Shown here: positions 39,680-51,008 of the stretch, in pieces
How the letters are laid out: each line of letters opens with the position of its first letter
Numbering within the stretch: the first letter of the stretch is position 1
Assembly: GCA_018907035.1 (NCBI GenBank)
Contig: JACCIC010000280.1
Coordinates: 1 to 64,000, forward strand
DNA length: 64,000 nucleotides
Origin: Sycobia sp. Sy_11
Taxonomy: Eukaryota; Arthropoda; Insecta; Hymenoptera; Epichrysomallidae
Reading direction: 5' to 3'
Position numbers and translations under genes: made by a program
The notes under the pieces: model-generated
Databases searched by the model: none
Seen by the model: the letters and a program-made list of their open reading frames with translations, nothing else
Told to the model about the DNA's origin: nothing

Positions 39680-40045
39680 TCAATGCACAGTATATCGCTC
39701 AATAGCGGGAGCCTATACTGATACGTATAGATTTATGCTATACGCGTTTGACTTGGCTTTCCGGATCCGTGCCATCAACGCGTAGTATATCGTTCAATTG
39801 CAGGAGCATATACTAATACGTATAGATTTATGCTATACACTCTTGACTTGGCTTCTCGTTTTTGCTTGTTGTTAGATCGATACGCACAGTATATCGCTCA
39901 TTTGCAGGAGCATATACTAATACGTATAGCTATAGTTTACAGTATACAATTATACGCGTTCGATTAAGCTTTCCGTCTTTTGCTGTGTCGAATTCAGTAC
40001 GAACTCTATATTGCTTAATTAAAGGAAGCATAAACTAATAACGTT
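39680..40045 (+). repeat. Four degenerate tandem repeats of about 95-116 bp
   Basis: Units start near 39688, 39783, 39889 and 40005 with AGTATATCG(C/T)TCA-like sequence followed by GGAGC(A/C)TATACT(A/G)ATACGTATAG and TATAC. The last unit is truncated and ends at the ATG of the short ORF at 40046. They resemble subterminal repeats of a DNA transposon or a tandem regulatory array. Confidence 0.7.
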
Positions 40046-40195
40046 ATGGCTGAAAAGGGTACCGAAGATTTGTTAGTGAGACAGAAACGGTGCTTAGATT
40101 TATGGATAAATTTCAAATCAAAGACGTCTAAACAGAAAGCTGCCGCAGCTATGACCGTTGAGGATAATCGGTCGCGAATCATTTGTATGTCCTAA
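40046..40195 (+). CDS. Short ORF, 49 aa, unknown
   Basis: ATG at 40046 to TAA 40193-40195. The basic, helical peptide (RQKRCLDLWINFKSKTSKQK) reads like the start of a helix-turn-helix DNA-binding domain of a pogo-type transposase, but it is too short to assign. It follows four tandem repeats, so it may be the truncated gene of a DNA transposon. Confidence 0.28.
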   Translation: MAEKGTEDLLVRQKRCLDLWINFKSKTSKQKAAAAMTVEDNRSRIICMS

Positions 40196-40527
40196 AACGC
40201 ATAGAATGCTCTCTGTAATCAACAATCCACTGAAGAAAATACTAAAATAATGTTGAAACTTCACAGAGACCTTTTATTAACAAATAAAGACAGCAGCAGT
40301 GTCAACGTTTATCGATTACTAGAATGCTAAACGTTTTCCGATAATAAACAAAATAGCGATGTGTTACAATATATACGTATATATAAATTAGTTCTAAAGC
40401 ATATGTAAATTTTATACCTATTTTATAGTACTTTTTGACTTTTAAGCAATTTTTTCGAATTCCATGGGAAATAGAATTGTGTTTAGATTAATATTGATCA
40501 AAATAATTAACAATGACCATAGCTTAC

Positions 40528-40867
40528 CTGTGGATCTTCCGTGTGAGATAAACATCCAGCTCTTTGTTTAACATTCAATACACTGTTATTACAAAGGATT
40601 TTTGTAAGATGATCAAAATTACGGTTTCTCTCAAATATAATTTTCCAATATCTATCGTCATCCAATTCAACCTTACTTAATCTGCTAAGTTGAGGTAATA
40701 AACAAGGAGCTTGCAGGATTAACTTTTGCCCTTCTTTTTGACTGTTAGAATGAAATGTTAGACGAATATTTGCATAGCAGAATTTTCCATTATCAATATC
40801 TTTAGGCAACAATAATCTTGGTTCAGTTGACAAAACATAAAAATGTCTTAAAGCTTGTAAATGATAC
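40528..40867 (-). CDS. APC1: APC1 (anaphase-promoting complex subunit 1), exon d
   Basis: Minus-strand exon of 340 nt. The acceptor TTTAAAG precedes 40867 and the donor GTAAGC follows 40528. It encodes the APC1 segment after the proteasome/cyclosome repeats (HLQALRHFYVLSTEPRLLLP, later CYANIRLTF, APCLLPQL and YWKIIFE), ending LSHTEDPQ. APC1 is the largest scaffold of the APC/C ubiquitin ligase that drives mitotic exit. Phase joins exactly to the previous exon (AG plus G gives Arg). The remaining C-terminal exons were not found. Confidence 0.9.
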
Positions 40868-40955
40868 CTTTAAACAAATACAATCCATAGATATATATTT
40901 ATATTTTATAACGAAATACTTATACGAATTCGCTCTGAGGAAATATATACAGTAC

Positions 40956-41161
40956 CTATTATCATTGCTGTGAGTAGGAAATTTAGGAAATATTGAGATC
41001 AAAAGTGCTGATATTGAGGACGTGTTATTAGATAATGTAAGACTTCCTCCTCCCAAAAACAAAAATCCAAGGGACATATGAATTGCTACATGTGAGCCAT
41101 ATGTTACCACATTATTTGAGGAGCCAACTCTTGTTCTTATATATCTACATACTCTTAATAT
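40956..41161 (-). CDS. APC1: APC1 exon c
   Basis: 206 nt, acceptor GTTAAG before 41161 and donor GTACTG after 40956. It encodes part of the proteasome/cyclosome (PC) repeat region: LRVCRY, then YGSHVAIHMSLGFLFLGGGS and FPTHSNDN. The hydrophobic Gly-rich helical repeat is diagnostic of APC1 and the proteasome Rpn1/Rpn2 proteins, and the surrounding sequence fits APC1. The phase is 0 at the start and leaves two bases at the end. Confidence 0.92.
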
Positions 41162-41224
41162 CTTAACAATAAAAAAATAATTTTAAGAAATAAATAATAT
41201 AACAACCTTTCTGATAAATCTTAC

Positions 41225-41453
41225 CTCTAAATTACCAGTTCCTGACATAACCATCGATGCAGATAACAATACAACATTGAGGCAAGTTTCAATAGTTGCT
41301 TTGCCCGCTAGTTGAGCAACAGATTTATGCCCTAAAGCCATGAACATATTCAGAAAATGATATAATGTTCTGAATGCTATAAAATTTTCCGTTCCTGCAT
41401 ACTTCAGTCCAACTGCCATACAAGCACCAGCAATAATATTGCAATATGCTTGG
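41225..41453 (-). CDS. APC1: APC1 exon b
   Basis: 229 nt, acceptor TTTTGCAG before 41453 and donor GTAAGA after 41225. Encodes QAYCNIIAGACMAVGLKYAG, then FRTLYHFLNMFMALG and ETCLNVVLLSASMVMSGTGN, typical APC1 PC-repeat sequence. The first base completes a codon begun in the exon 21 kb away (AA plus C). The upstream intron is 41454-62632. Confidence 0.93.
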
Positions 41454-43072
41454 CTGCAAAACAAAATTGATAATAGTATCAATATAAATTTGTAATAGTT
41501 TTTAAAAAGTGGATACATAATTTTATTAACAACTCCATATTTCACATTTATGTAAAGTTATATATATTTTAATAATTTTACAAATAACTTGGATATTACA
41601 AATTAAATAACAACGAAACATCACAGAATACACAGTTTAGTTCAACGTTCCTATAAACGCATATTTCATATAATAGTATTCAAAACGTTTTGATATGACT
41701 ACATGTATTCCAAGAGATAATTAAAAATGAATACGTATATTGTATCCAAAAGGATTGAATTATGCATTCGACATAATTGTATTCTTTTTCATGTTATTTG
41801 ATTTTATTCTTCTTTAGACTTATAATCATTGTCGACTGCGACGTCTGTTCAATTTTTGCGCCCTTATAGACTGACGTCTTGTACAACCACCAATAGTTGT
41901 TTTTCATATTAGAGATTCTCAAAAAAGTGCGATAACGCTGGTGCATAGATGAAAATACTCGAACATTCATTATTGACGCAATCCTGTTTCGTTGGCAGAT
42001 GCATTCTGTTTTATTTCAATTGAAGACTTCCGTAACTTTCCAAAAAATAATTTACACGTACTTGTTTAGCTCTTTCCATTATATGTCCATCAATCTTGTT
42101 CTATCTACTGAATCCTTGTGTCTGATTTATAATCAAATTGTTAATTAATTATATTTGGGAACAGATACGTTTTACACAATATTTTCGCTATTATTCCAAG
42201 TTTCTTTTTAATCAATCTTATAGTTTATAATTTTTTGTCTTATTCTATTTATGTTTCCACTAAAGTTCTTTTAATTAGTTTTTCTCATTTACCTCCTTTT
42301 TCTTTTGCAAGAAAATAACGAAGACTGACGAAGTCTTCACGTATACTTGATGCGCAGTATTTATCGCATTGTTGATTTCGTGATCGTACTGATTTCAATT
42401 ATGTTAATGGCGGTGGGATTTTAGTCATTTTCTACTATGGTGATCAAATTCTTTTTATATTTAAACATTCAAATTTTTTTATTCAGATATTTGTGAGAAT
42501 GGTTTTGTCATATACTAATTTCTATATCTTCGTAGTTAATGTTTGCAGTATTTATTACTACAATTTTTATGGTTTCATTTCGATTCTCAACTAATATATC
42601 TCCTCCTTGCTTGCTTATCTCCACGTTGATTTCTACAAACTATTATCCCTTTCCTGTTCCATTCTCCACCACTAACTTTGGAGTGAGAAAAAGAGTGACA
42701 AATACAAAAAATAAATAATGTTTTGTACAATATTGTAGAACTTAAGCAAATAAATTATTAAGCTGTTAACTAACATAAAATTTACCGAAATTAAAGAAAG
42801 ATCCTGGATAAACTCATCTAGAGAAAGAACGATTATAATATTTTGTGATATTAATTTCAGTGTTTTCGATGGTAGTAAATTTTATCCAGATTATTTGTTT
42901 AGCGGGTATTATATGGTGATAAAATAAAAAAAATTATATTCAAAATAAGTATAATTGGTAAAAACAAATTATTAAACTATATAAATCATAGATTCATAGC
43001 AGAAAATTTTTTGTAACTTGAAGTAGATGATATAATTTATAAGAGAAATATATTTACAAGACAATTGTTTTC

Positions 43073-43162
43073 TATATGATAAGAGATATCCTTATCTTAT
43101 GGAGGATGAAATAGTTACTATATGGTAAGAGATATCCTTATCTTCTGGAGGATGAAATAGTT
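43073..43162 (+). repeat. Two tandem copies of a roughly 50-bp unit
   Basis: TATATG(A/G)TAAGAGATATCC followed by TTATCTT(A/C)TGGAGG and ATGAAATAGTT occurs twice in succession. Confidence 0.85.
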
Positions 43163-43169
43163 GTATGAA

Positions 43170-44220
43170 GCCGCGGATATCTAAGCGTTACGCGGCACTC
43201 AGAGAGAATAGAAAATACGGAGCCAAGATAGCTATGAAAAGTAGTACTATAAATTAAAAGTAATATATATAAATTATTTAAAGAAGCCATTGTACTGCCA
43301 AGCGAGGGTAGTAAACGCCGATGCCGATTGTGTGCCGATTCAGAAAGAAATATACGAGAATTTTAATGTAAAGAGCAGTTGCCGGAAAACATGGAATATG
43401 TGGTACGTCACTATAGATGATTTTAGGGATATTTTACAACTGAATGGAAAAATTAATATTCTTTTCTTTAGCAAGAAGAAGTTTGTCAGAGGCCTAATAA
43501 AAATTATTAATTCTTAAAATTGTGATAAACTAGACAGCGGCTGTTCAAGTGAAGACACTAGGACGTTTTGGTGATCTAATAGACAGATAGCTCAGCATGG
43601 GCTAGGTGACCGTAGATACACTTCTTTAGGATATGACTGCAGCAAAAGTATAGAGATGAATAATTATGAGACCTGTCCTCTAGGCTTGTAAATGATCTTC
43701 GACGTTCGAAATGCCGTCAACTCTGCTGAACGTTCTAATTTTTTTAAGGGCCATAGCTTGGAAACCGCTATTTGGTTCAGGACATCTTACGCTGAATATT
43801 TTGTATGGCGCAATTCTTTGAGCGCAGAAAACTAAAAACATACATGGATATTATATTTGCTACAGACTTTGACGTTACATAAATTCGATAAGGTGGACGA
43901 CAGTGAATCCACAGAACGTGGTTCTCAACAAGAAGTCAAGAAAGTAATAGGTGTCGAGCCCGCTTTCTCAAGTTAGGAAAAGTATTGGACTCGATCCATA
44001 TCCACTTTTGCATTCTTAGAAACAATATTCTTCTCGTTTTACATCTACGTGTTCTTTCAGGCGACACAGTTATATCCTCAGGCTCAACGTTTTCGCAAAG
44101 TGAATATGAGTACTTTCACTCAATAGTCATTGATCGATTCTCTGGTTCTCACATTTGCCACTCACTCAGCTCAGTAAGGTACCTCAAGGGTAATATGAGT
44201 TATGCCACTTTAGATTAATT
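43170..44220 (+). pseudogene. Decayed R1-like LINE fragment
   Basis: A frame at 43690-43770 reads IFDVRNAVNSAERSNFF, the reverse-transcriptase block typical of R1-clade non-LTR elements. The 75-codon frame at 43290-43517 and the surrounding stop-rich sequence are consistent with other parts of the same ORF. Heavily mutated and internally deleted; boundaries approximate. Confidence 0.5.
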
Positions 44221-46496
44221 TGCATTATCTGCAATGAAACATTTGATGTTGAACTATAAACAAATATCTCCTTTGAGTTGAAAAATATTTCCCTAGCCGC
44301 TATCTCTCCTTAATTTATACTATGTCCACGGCCACGGTAAACACAAACGATTTTCTGAATCAGTATTGCTTGATTACTGTTCACTTGTAATGCTGGATAT
44401 TTTTCAAAAAATAAGAAGTAAAGTGAAAAAATTGCAGAATTCTTCTGTACGGTATGTAAAAAATCTATAATACGATGAATTCATTACTCCTTTGTCATCT
44501 ACACTTCCAGTTATACGATTAAATACATATCATAAGTAATTTAACACAGAAACGAATCAATTTCTCGAGTTTGTGAAATTCCCAGAGTATCAGTTAATTC
44601 CACATTATTCCAGAACTTGGTTTTTCACATTTCGTTTGTAATTTACTATACACTTTTCTTATTGTTTGCAGGCTCTACGCCCATCCCTCCGTGATTGTCG
44701 ACCTTACTTCGTACGGGTGATAAATTTGACACTAGTTAAGTACTTTAAAATTTGCAGTACTACTTAACTACTTATACTATGTTTTGCTCACGCCATCAAC
44801 AAAAATTAAGTTTGATATGTATGTGTGAACAAGTGAACATTGTACACCTGCCTTGCACATTTGTATCGAAATATACTATTCCGTCAAGTCAAGTTTTTTT
44901 CAAATATTGAATTTTCATTGAGCAATAAATATTAATACCTGTATCTACCGATTAAATATAAAAATATTATATAGGCTAGCTACAAGGATATTAAATATTT
45001 TTTGTATTCGTAGAATTTCTATTGTACATAACAGAAGGTGAGTCGATAAATTTTGAAACAAACTTGTTACAATAACAGTGGATCGCGTCTTTGATTTAGC
45101 GATCATGGGCCGAGATGACATGAGCCAGATTCACAGTACCGCTTCCTAGGAACGAGAGATAACAAGCAAGGCTACTTTTTATACGTCTAAACGAATCGAC
45201 CTCCATAATTGTAAGTATTGCACGCGAGTCGCCGCATAACAGGCAACGACTGAGCAGTAGTACACGTGCGTGACGCTAACCGTGTAAGAAGAAAACAAAA
45301 TTCTAAGGCAACAACTTGATCGTCAACATATGATGGCGTACACGTGCGCGTGTTTCTGTAAATTAAATTGAATGATTTTAGTTATTGCAAAGTATAATAC
45401 ACACACACACACGCGCGCGCGCGCACGCACGCACGCATCTCCCATCTCGGGTTCACCCGAGATAATAATATAACCGATTTATTAAACAGTTATAAAATTT
45501 CTATTTAAAACATATTCTAAGTATCAATTTATATTGCTATAGATAAATTTACCTATGATAACATTTCTTGAGAAAAAGACTATCTTGGGTAGTATCCTCG
45601 CTTTATTTTTCTGAATATTTATATACTTATATAAAATTGCATTGATATTTTACTGAATTTAATTCCTGATAATAATGCTATAAAACATAGAATCATCGGT
45701 CTCAAGCGAAAAGATGTTACGTCGACAAATGAATTACAAATTTTAAAAACATTACTTATCAGAGCAAAATTAACGAAAGAAAAAAATGTAATATTGAATT
45801 TGCGAAATTTCACTGAAAATTCAATAACTTCCAAACTGAGGACTTTGTCACACTAATTATATATGGACTGTAAATTTTATATCTGACATTTACTTTAGCT
45901 ATATATAAGGCTCACAAAACTGCACATTTGAAACACTGATTATCATTTTTGTTTTACATTAACACATGCACGTCTTTCTTCTATTGCTGTAGGCTGTTCA
46001 ATGTATGTGCTACCTTTTATAGAATTGATAAATTTATTGGATTGAATTCATATTATTTATAGATAAATTCCTGATGAAGCATATAACATCCAGCCGATCT
46101 CTCTCCTGAGACTTATCCACATTACGCTAGATGGGTTCTTTAACATGCATATGTATACCAGTCTTTTAATTTACTTTTGTCGAATATTTGAGAATTTTTT
46201 TGTGTTAATATACTTCATTTCTACTTTTGCTCTGAATTTTTAGATATAATGCACTCATCAGAGAGCTCTGTATTAAATAGCTGTATGATTTTGTAAACAT
46301 ACATGCTTGAAATGTGTTTCATGTAATGTTGTAAAAGAATATGTGTTAGTTATATATCTAGAAAAGCCTGAAAAATCGAATTCGGAAATCGTTACAGGAA
46401 AATTTCTAATTGGTGTATTGAAAACAATCGAAAAAAAACTAAATATTACTAAGAAACAAATTATAATGTCGATGACTAAAAAGCAATACATAATAT
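44221..46496. other. Intron interior, no gene seen
   Basis: A (CA)n/(CG)n microsatellite lies at about 45401-45437. The block 45040-45400 is less AT-rich and may be an unrecognised repeat. Short open frames (43985-44218, 45619-45834) have no support. Confidence 0.4.
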
Positions 46497-46890
46497 ACGA
46501 GGCGTATTAAAACAGGAAGCTCCTACAATTTGGCGTTTCTCTCTGACGCCAACTGGCGGACTTAAGCTGATAACAGTTGGAGTTTAGATTCTACTTGTAA
46601 GAGCCGAATTAGTTTTGATGACCAATGGTACTTTTTTCAACAGTAAAAGCTCGACAATCATTAAGATTTCAGTGTAAAGTTGATCCAATTGTCGATTACG
46701 TACGGTTATTAGACTTTTAACTGCAAAAGGGTTAAACAACAATCAGATTCATAGTAAATTAGTGAATATTGATGGTAATGATTATATGATTGTTAGATGG
46801 TGCGAAGATAGCGCACAGATTTTCTCGTCGGACATCGCATAATTGCACGATGGGCATCATGTCTGAAAAGTGAAAAATTCTAAATATGAA
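46497..46890 (+). mobile_element. Fragment of another mariner-like element
   Basis: Starts with ACGAGGCGTATTAAAACAGG, a terminal-repeat-like sequence. It then encodes, across shifting frames, an N-terminal helix-turn-helix resembling mariner transposases (TNNQIHSKLVNIDGNDY, then RWCEDS). No 3' end or catalytic domain found. Confidence 0.42.
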
Positions 46891-47303
46891 ATTAATCGAA
46901 CATAATAATTTTAATGTAAGTTACTCAGTGGTGAGTACATATATCTATATAATGTAATAAAAAAATAACGCATATAAATAGACGTTAACTAAATGCATTG
47001 AATTCATTAAATAATAATTTTTTAAAAAAGTAATGAAATCTGCAAAAAACGAAGAGTAACTTTAACATAAACTTTAAGAAAAATAAAATAGTTTGATGTG
47101 CCTTAGCATAGCAAGAATTTTAAATATATCTCCTCATGTATTTTATGAAAAATTTATATAAAATATTTGTCTAAATTCAGTAATAGATTAAGACAAAAAT
47201 ACATACAATAACGTCTTAATACAATGGATCATTAAAACAAATGGCTAAGTACATGTTATACCCATTCCTATATATAATAGCATGTATAGTTTACATAAAT
47301 ATA

Positions 47304-48535
47304 TTAGGTTGTCAAATATCTCTCTTCCGCCTGGTTGTCTTATGAATTTCGCGTTACAAAACGCTACAAGCTCGTATCTGGCAATACTATACATCATTTG
47401 AAAGGTCTTGACATAACGTACAAAACGACGCTATGCATGATTAGTTTGGATATTTCGTCCAAAAGTTATAGACGTGTAAACATAGAGATCACTAACGCCG
47501 AAATTCGCGCTATTTTAAAGTTTTCCTTCGTCAAAGGTAACTCTGCTAGAGAAACGTTTCGCGAGATTCATAGTGTTTTGGGGGGTGGCACGCTATTACT
47601 TCGAACCGCAGAGGAATGGTTTCGACGACTCAGAGCCGGTTAAAACGACACCATGGATAAGCCAGCCGGCGGAATACCTGTGACGACGAATACCGATCAA
47701 ATCATAGAACTTATTGAGTTAGACCGGCATGTGGCATTTTGTGACATCGCCTAGGAGATGAGAGTTAGTCACCAAACGATTTAAACCATCTGCAGAAGGC
47801 TGGATACAAAAAAAGCTTGATGTTTGGGTGCCGCATGATTTGACGCAAAAAAAACCTTCTCGACCGCATCAACGCCTGCGATTTGCTGCTGAAACGGAAC
47901 GAACTCGACCCATTTTTGAAACGGATGGTGACTGGCGACGAAATATGGATTAAATACGACAATATGAAGCGAAAACGGTTCTGGTCCAAGGCCGTAGCAC
48001 CGTTCCAAACAGAGGCCAAGCCGGGATTAACGGCCAGGAAGGGTTTGCTGTATGTTTGGTGGGATTGGAAGGGAATTATCCACTATGAGCTGCTCCTATA
48101 TGGTCAGACGATTAATTCTACCATCTACTGTGAAAAACTGGACCACTTGAAGCAGATTAACAACCAGAAGCTTCCACAATTGGCCAACAGGAAAGGTGTA
48201 GTGTTCCACCAGGAGTTCGAATGGGAGGTTTTATCGCATCCGCCATATAGCCCGGATAAAGCGCCAAGTGATTACCACCTGTTCCTGTTCATGTCGAATG
48301 CCCTTGGTGGTGTAAAGTTGGGCTCAAAAGAGGCTTGTGTAAAGTGGATGTTCGAGTTCTTCGCAAATAATGTGAGGGGTTTCTACGAGAGGGGTATTAT
48401 GATATTGCCGTTTAGATGGAAACAGATTATCGAACAAAACGACGCATATTTGAAGTAAATCCGACCACTGTAACACTTTTTATAAAGCATTGAATGAAGA
48501 GTAAAAAGGCGGAAGGACGATATTTGACAACCTAA
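47304..48535 (+). mobile_element. Mariner of a second family (1232 bp, inactive)
   Basis: Inverted repeats TTAGGTTGTCAAATATC at both ends continue into CTTCCGCCT. TA duplication at 47302-47303 and 48536-48537. The transposase is broken. Confidence 0.92.
47335..48458 (+). pseudogene. Broken mariner transposase (second family)
   Basis: N-terminal frame 47335-47643 (LKFSFVKGNSARETFREI, EEWFRRLRAG) ends at TAA. Further stops follow near 47755-47820. The C-terminal frame 47883-48458 keeps MVTGDEIWIKYDN, LLYVWWDWKGIIHYELL, GVVFHQ and LSHPPYSPDKAPSDYHLF. The segment holding the second catalytic block is deleted (HQ is followed at once by EFEWEV), so no active site remains. It differs clearly from the family at 18151 and 58683. 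Confidence 0.9.
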
Positions 48536-49210
48536 TATCTAAAACTCTAAATGCTGACGGAAATGCAGCTTAAAGTTTTGCGATCATTTACCAATGGCCG
48601 AGTTTATTTGAACATCATTTGGTCCACGTGTGCACTTATAAAACAGAGCTAATTATCTAGGAATCAGCGATGTTTTTAGGTAAAAATTCTTCTTCTATTT
48701 TTTCTGATAATTCGTTATTAAAAAAAGTAGGTATGAGCTTTTCAGGCCCATTCCCACAAAGTTTATAAGTGAACAAATCCATTATTGACCTTAAATATCT
48801 ATACTCTAAGTCTGAAATAATATACTTTTAAATAACTTAAATATATAGACTCTAAGGTAAAAGTACATAATGACAAATGAAAATTATTTACTTGTCATTA
48901 ATTATGTACTTTAAATTAGAATTCATTTGATTCTAGATTGAGAAGTATTTAAATTGTCACATAATTAACATAACGTATGTCGAAACACGCATAATAACAA
49001 AATTATGTGTTCAAAGCCTCAAAGCCTTGTCAACAGGAGTAAATATAATAGAAATTTAGACACAGGATTAAGGCATATATATACTACTTAATCGATAAAA
49101 TAATTACTATTTTCAATTTGTGTAAAAATCAGATTTTCCTTATACATGATTAAAAAATTATTAAAATTATTAATAAACTTATTTCTACAAGTTCTAGAAT
49201 TTTTAATTTA

Positions 49211-49211
<1 letters not shown>

Positions 49212-49295
<84 letters not shown>

Positions 49296-49302
49296 GAGAG
49301 TA
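49212..49302. repeat. (TA)n(GA)n microsatellite
   Basis: About 50 bp of TA repeats followed by about 28 bp of GA repeats and GAACGAGAGAG. Confidence 0.95.
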
Positions 49303-49358
49303 GCTTGGGCTGAGGCATTAAGGGCATCTGATCATTGAATATCGTGAAGTACCGGACT

Positions 49359-49949
49359 TTACTGGCCAAATTGAAGTTTGTCAATAGTCCAACTTGTGTA
49401 TATGTATTTCTTTTCGGAGCATGTGATGTCCCGCACATGCCCCGTTTTTGCGTCCATCCGCGTGTGGAACCGCCGGTTCCCGATCCGCTGGCAATGCCGC
49501 ACGGCTCCCAGACGGAAGAACAGCGTGGCATTTTCGTCGTAAACAAACGCACGCCGGGGGCATGCGTCGTCCGTCGGGGCCGAACCGTGCGGTTTATATT
49601 CTGGTGCCGGAATCGATGGCATCTCCAGCGGAGCGGCATCATCGGCAGGTAGCAGCGGTGGCGCAGGTTGTGGTGGCCCGGGTGTTCGGACATCAGTCGG
49701 CAGCGCGGGCCGCTCGTCGTCGGCTTGAGGCACGTCCGCCTCGCTGACCCGTGGTGACGTTGGGACGGCTGCAGGTTTCGGCACGACCTCTGGTATTACG
49801 GGCAACCGTCGGCCTTCCACCTGCAGACGAGGCGGCCGTGCCGAAGGCACCACTATGCGCGGACGTACAGGTATCCGCAGCATATTGTTTAACTCCTGCT
49901 CGGCGACGAGCGGGTCGCGCTGCGCCCGGGTAAATCGTTTTTTGTACAT
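49359..49949 (-). CDS. Unidentified proline-rich ORF (196 codons)
   Basis: Starts at an ATG (49949) and is open for 591 nt in a GC-rich island inside AT-rich intron DNA. The N-terminus is basic (MYKKRFTRAQRDPLVAEQEL), the middle is rich in Pro, Ala and Val, and the end is mixed. I recognise no domain. The frame is also open upstream of the ATG to a TAG-ending acceptor-like site near 49985, so it could be a 3' exon. Composition suggests real coding, possibly a transposon-borne gene linked to the retropepsin-like region at 50.6-50.97 kb on the same strand. Confidence 0.4.
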   Translation of the reverse strand: MYKKRFTRAQRDPLVAEQELNNMLRIPVRPRIVVPSARPPRLQVEGRRLPVIPEVVPKPAAVPTSPRVSEADVPQADDERPALPTDVRTPGPPQPAPPLLPADDAAPLEMPSIPAPEYKPHGSAPTDDACPRRAFVYDENATLFFRLGAVRHCQRIGNRRFHTRMDAKTGHVRDITCSEKKYIYTSWTIDKLQFGQ

Positions 49950-50462
49950 ATTGAATAACGACGTATTCGCTCGGATTGACTAACGAACACTGGATAATAT
50001 TCTAAATTTAAATTTTAATTTAACCTTTCGGGGGTTAAATTTTTATTTTACTTAAGAGGGCATCAACCCTTGTTCGCTCTTAATATATAAATATTTGTCG
50101 ATCTTACAATGGCATTATTGCGCGATCAAATTTTTCGGTAAAATAAATGAATACATTTATATAAAATATTTAGTATTACATATATATCTTTTTTTATATA
50201 AAGACTTAATTATGAAAAATTAAATTAATAATTAATTAAATCAATTCTTAATAAAAAATAAATTCATTTATTTTTTACGTTTGATTTTCATATAATTAAG
50301 TTAATCTTAATCTATTTTTCTATTTAAAGTTAATATTTAATCTATTTATCTTATATCCGTTTAAATAATAAAAATACAATGTGCGTAAGACCGTGGTGCG
50401 TTATAATATATTAATTTAACAAAAGATTTATATATTTTTTCTTTTCTTACAGTATTAATCCA
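49950..50462. other. AT-rich spacer, possible intron
   Basis: No open frame. On the minus strand it begins with a donor-like GTAAGAAAAG (near 50452) and ends with TTCGTTAG (near 49985), and the two neighbouring frames are in phase across it. Confidence 0.35.
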
Positions 50463-50966
50463 TTGAATCTTCGGAGTTGGTGGCGGTGTAGATACCTTCA
50501 TCTTCCAATCTAGCGGCGACTCTTCTGGCTGCTCGACGATGTAGTCGCCTGTTTTCTCAGCGACGTTCCTGGGCTGCTGGACTTCTTTGGTTAAACAGGA
50601 TGCGAAATACTATTTTGTTAATTTCTGCCATACCAAAAATGATGTCCACGGGCTGGTCTGGGATTATGGCGAAATTACTATTTTTTTTTTCTCTTTACAG
50701 GTGTACTCCACCTCTAGCGTGTATGTAGACACAACGTTGACGGGATCAACGGTGTATAACGGGTCCCGGTTAAGATGGAGAACCGCTTCCCCGTATACAC
50801 GGTGAGCACCACGTCGCTCAAGTATCCTGCCGATTTCTGCTGAAGCCGTGGTCATCAGTGTCCCAGTATTGATGAGTGCATGGAATAGCAGTCCATAGCA
50901 CTTGATGGGAACACTGAGTTCCAAGAATTGACGGCAGAGCTCTTGTTCGACAGGGTGCTGCGTGTT
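50463..50966 (-). pseudogene. Retropepsin-like region of an unassigned retroelement
   Basis: The minus strand encodes VPIKCYG then ALINTGTLMTTASAEIG (50924-50700), which fits the aspartic-protease active site with Asp changed to Asn. After a frame change in an A10 tract (50681-50690) comes IIPDQPVDIIFGMAEINK, which fits the downstream (I/L)LG strand of retropepsins. A further open piece with PLDWKMKVSTPPPTPK follows to 50463. The order and spacing fit one protease domain with a lost catalytic Asp and a shift. It does not belong to the adjacent Gypsy3 pol, which has its own protease. Confidence 0.42.
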
Positions 50967-51002
50967 GACTGAACTCTTGGGCCTCTGATCGGCCCTTATA
51001 TA
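50967..51002 (-). promoter_or_regulatory. Arthropod-type core promoter (TATA plus TCAGTC initiator)
   Basis: The minus strand has TATATAAG (51002-50995), and TCAGTC (50972-50967) with its A 32 nt downstream of the first T. This is the standard insect spacing. It begins 7 nt after the Gypsy3 pol stop, so it may be the promoter of a decayed 3' LTR or of the retropepsin-like unit. Confidence 0.5.
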
Positions 51003-51008
51003 GTGGAT

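Larger units (their letters stand above)
39138..40527. other. Spacer with tandem repeats, downstream of APC1 exon
   Basis: Apart from the 100-bp repeats and the 49-codon ORF listed separately, no coding signal. On the minus strand it begins with the GTAAGC donor of the APC1 exon ending at 40528, so it is probably an APC1 intron. Confidence 0.5.

Noticed and set aside
39138..40527. Further C-terminal APC1 exons
   Set aside because: I read the minus strand here and in the other unassigned regions and found no segment resembling the rest of APC1.
43073..43162. CRISPR-like or regulatory tandem array
   Set aside because: Only two copies, directly adjacent with no spacers; a simple tandem duplication.
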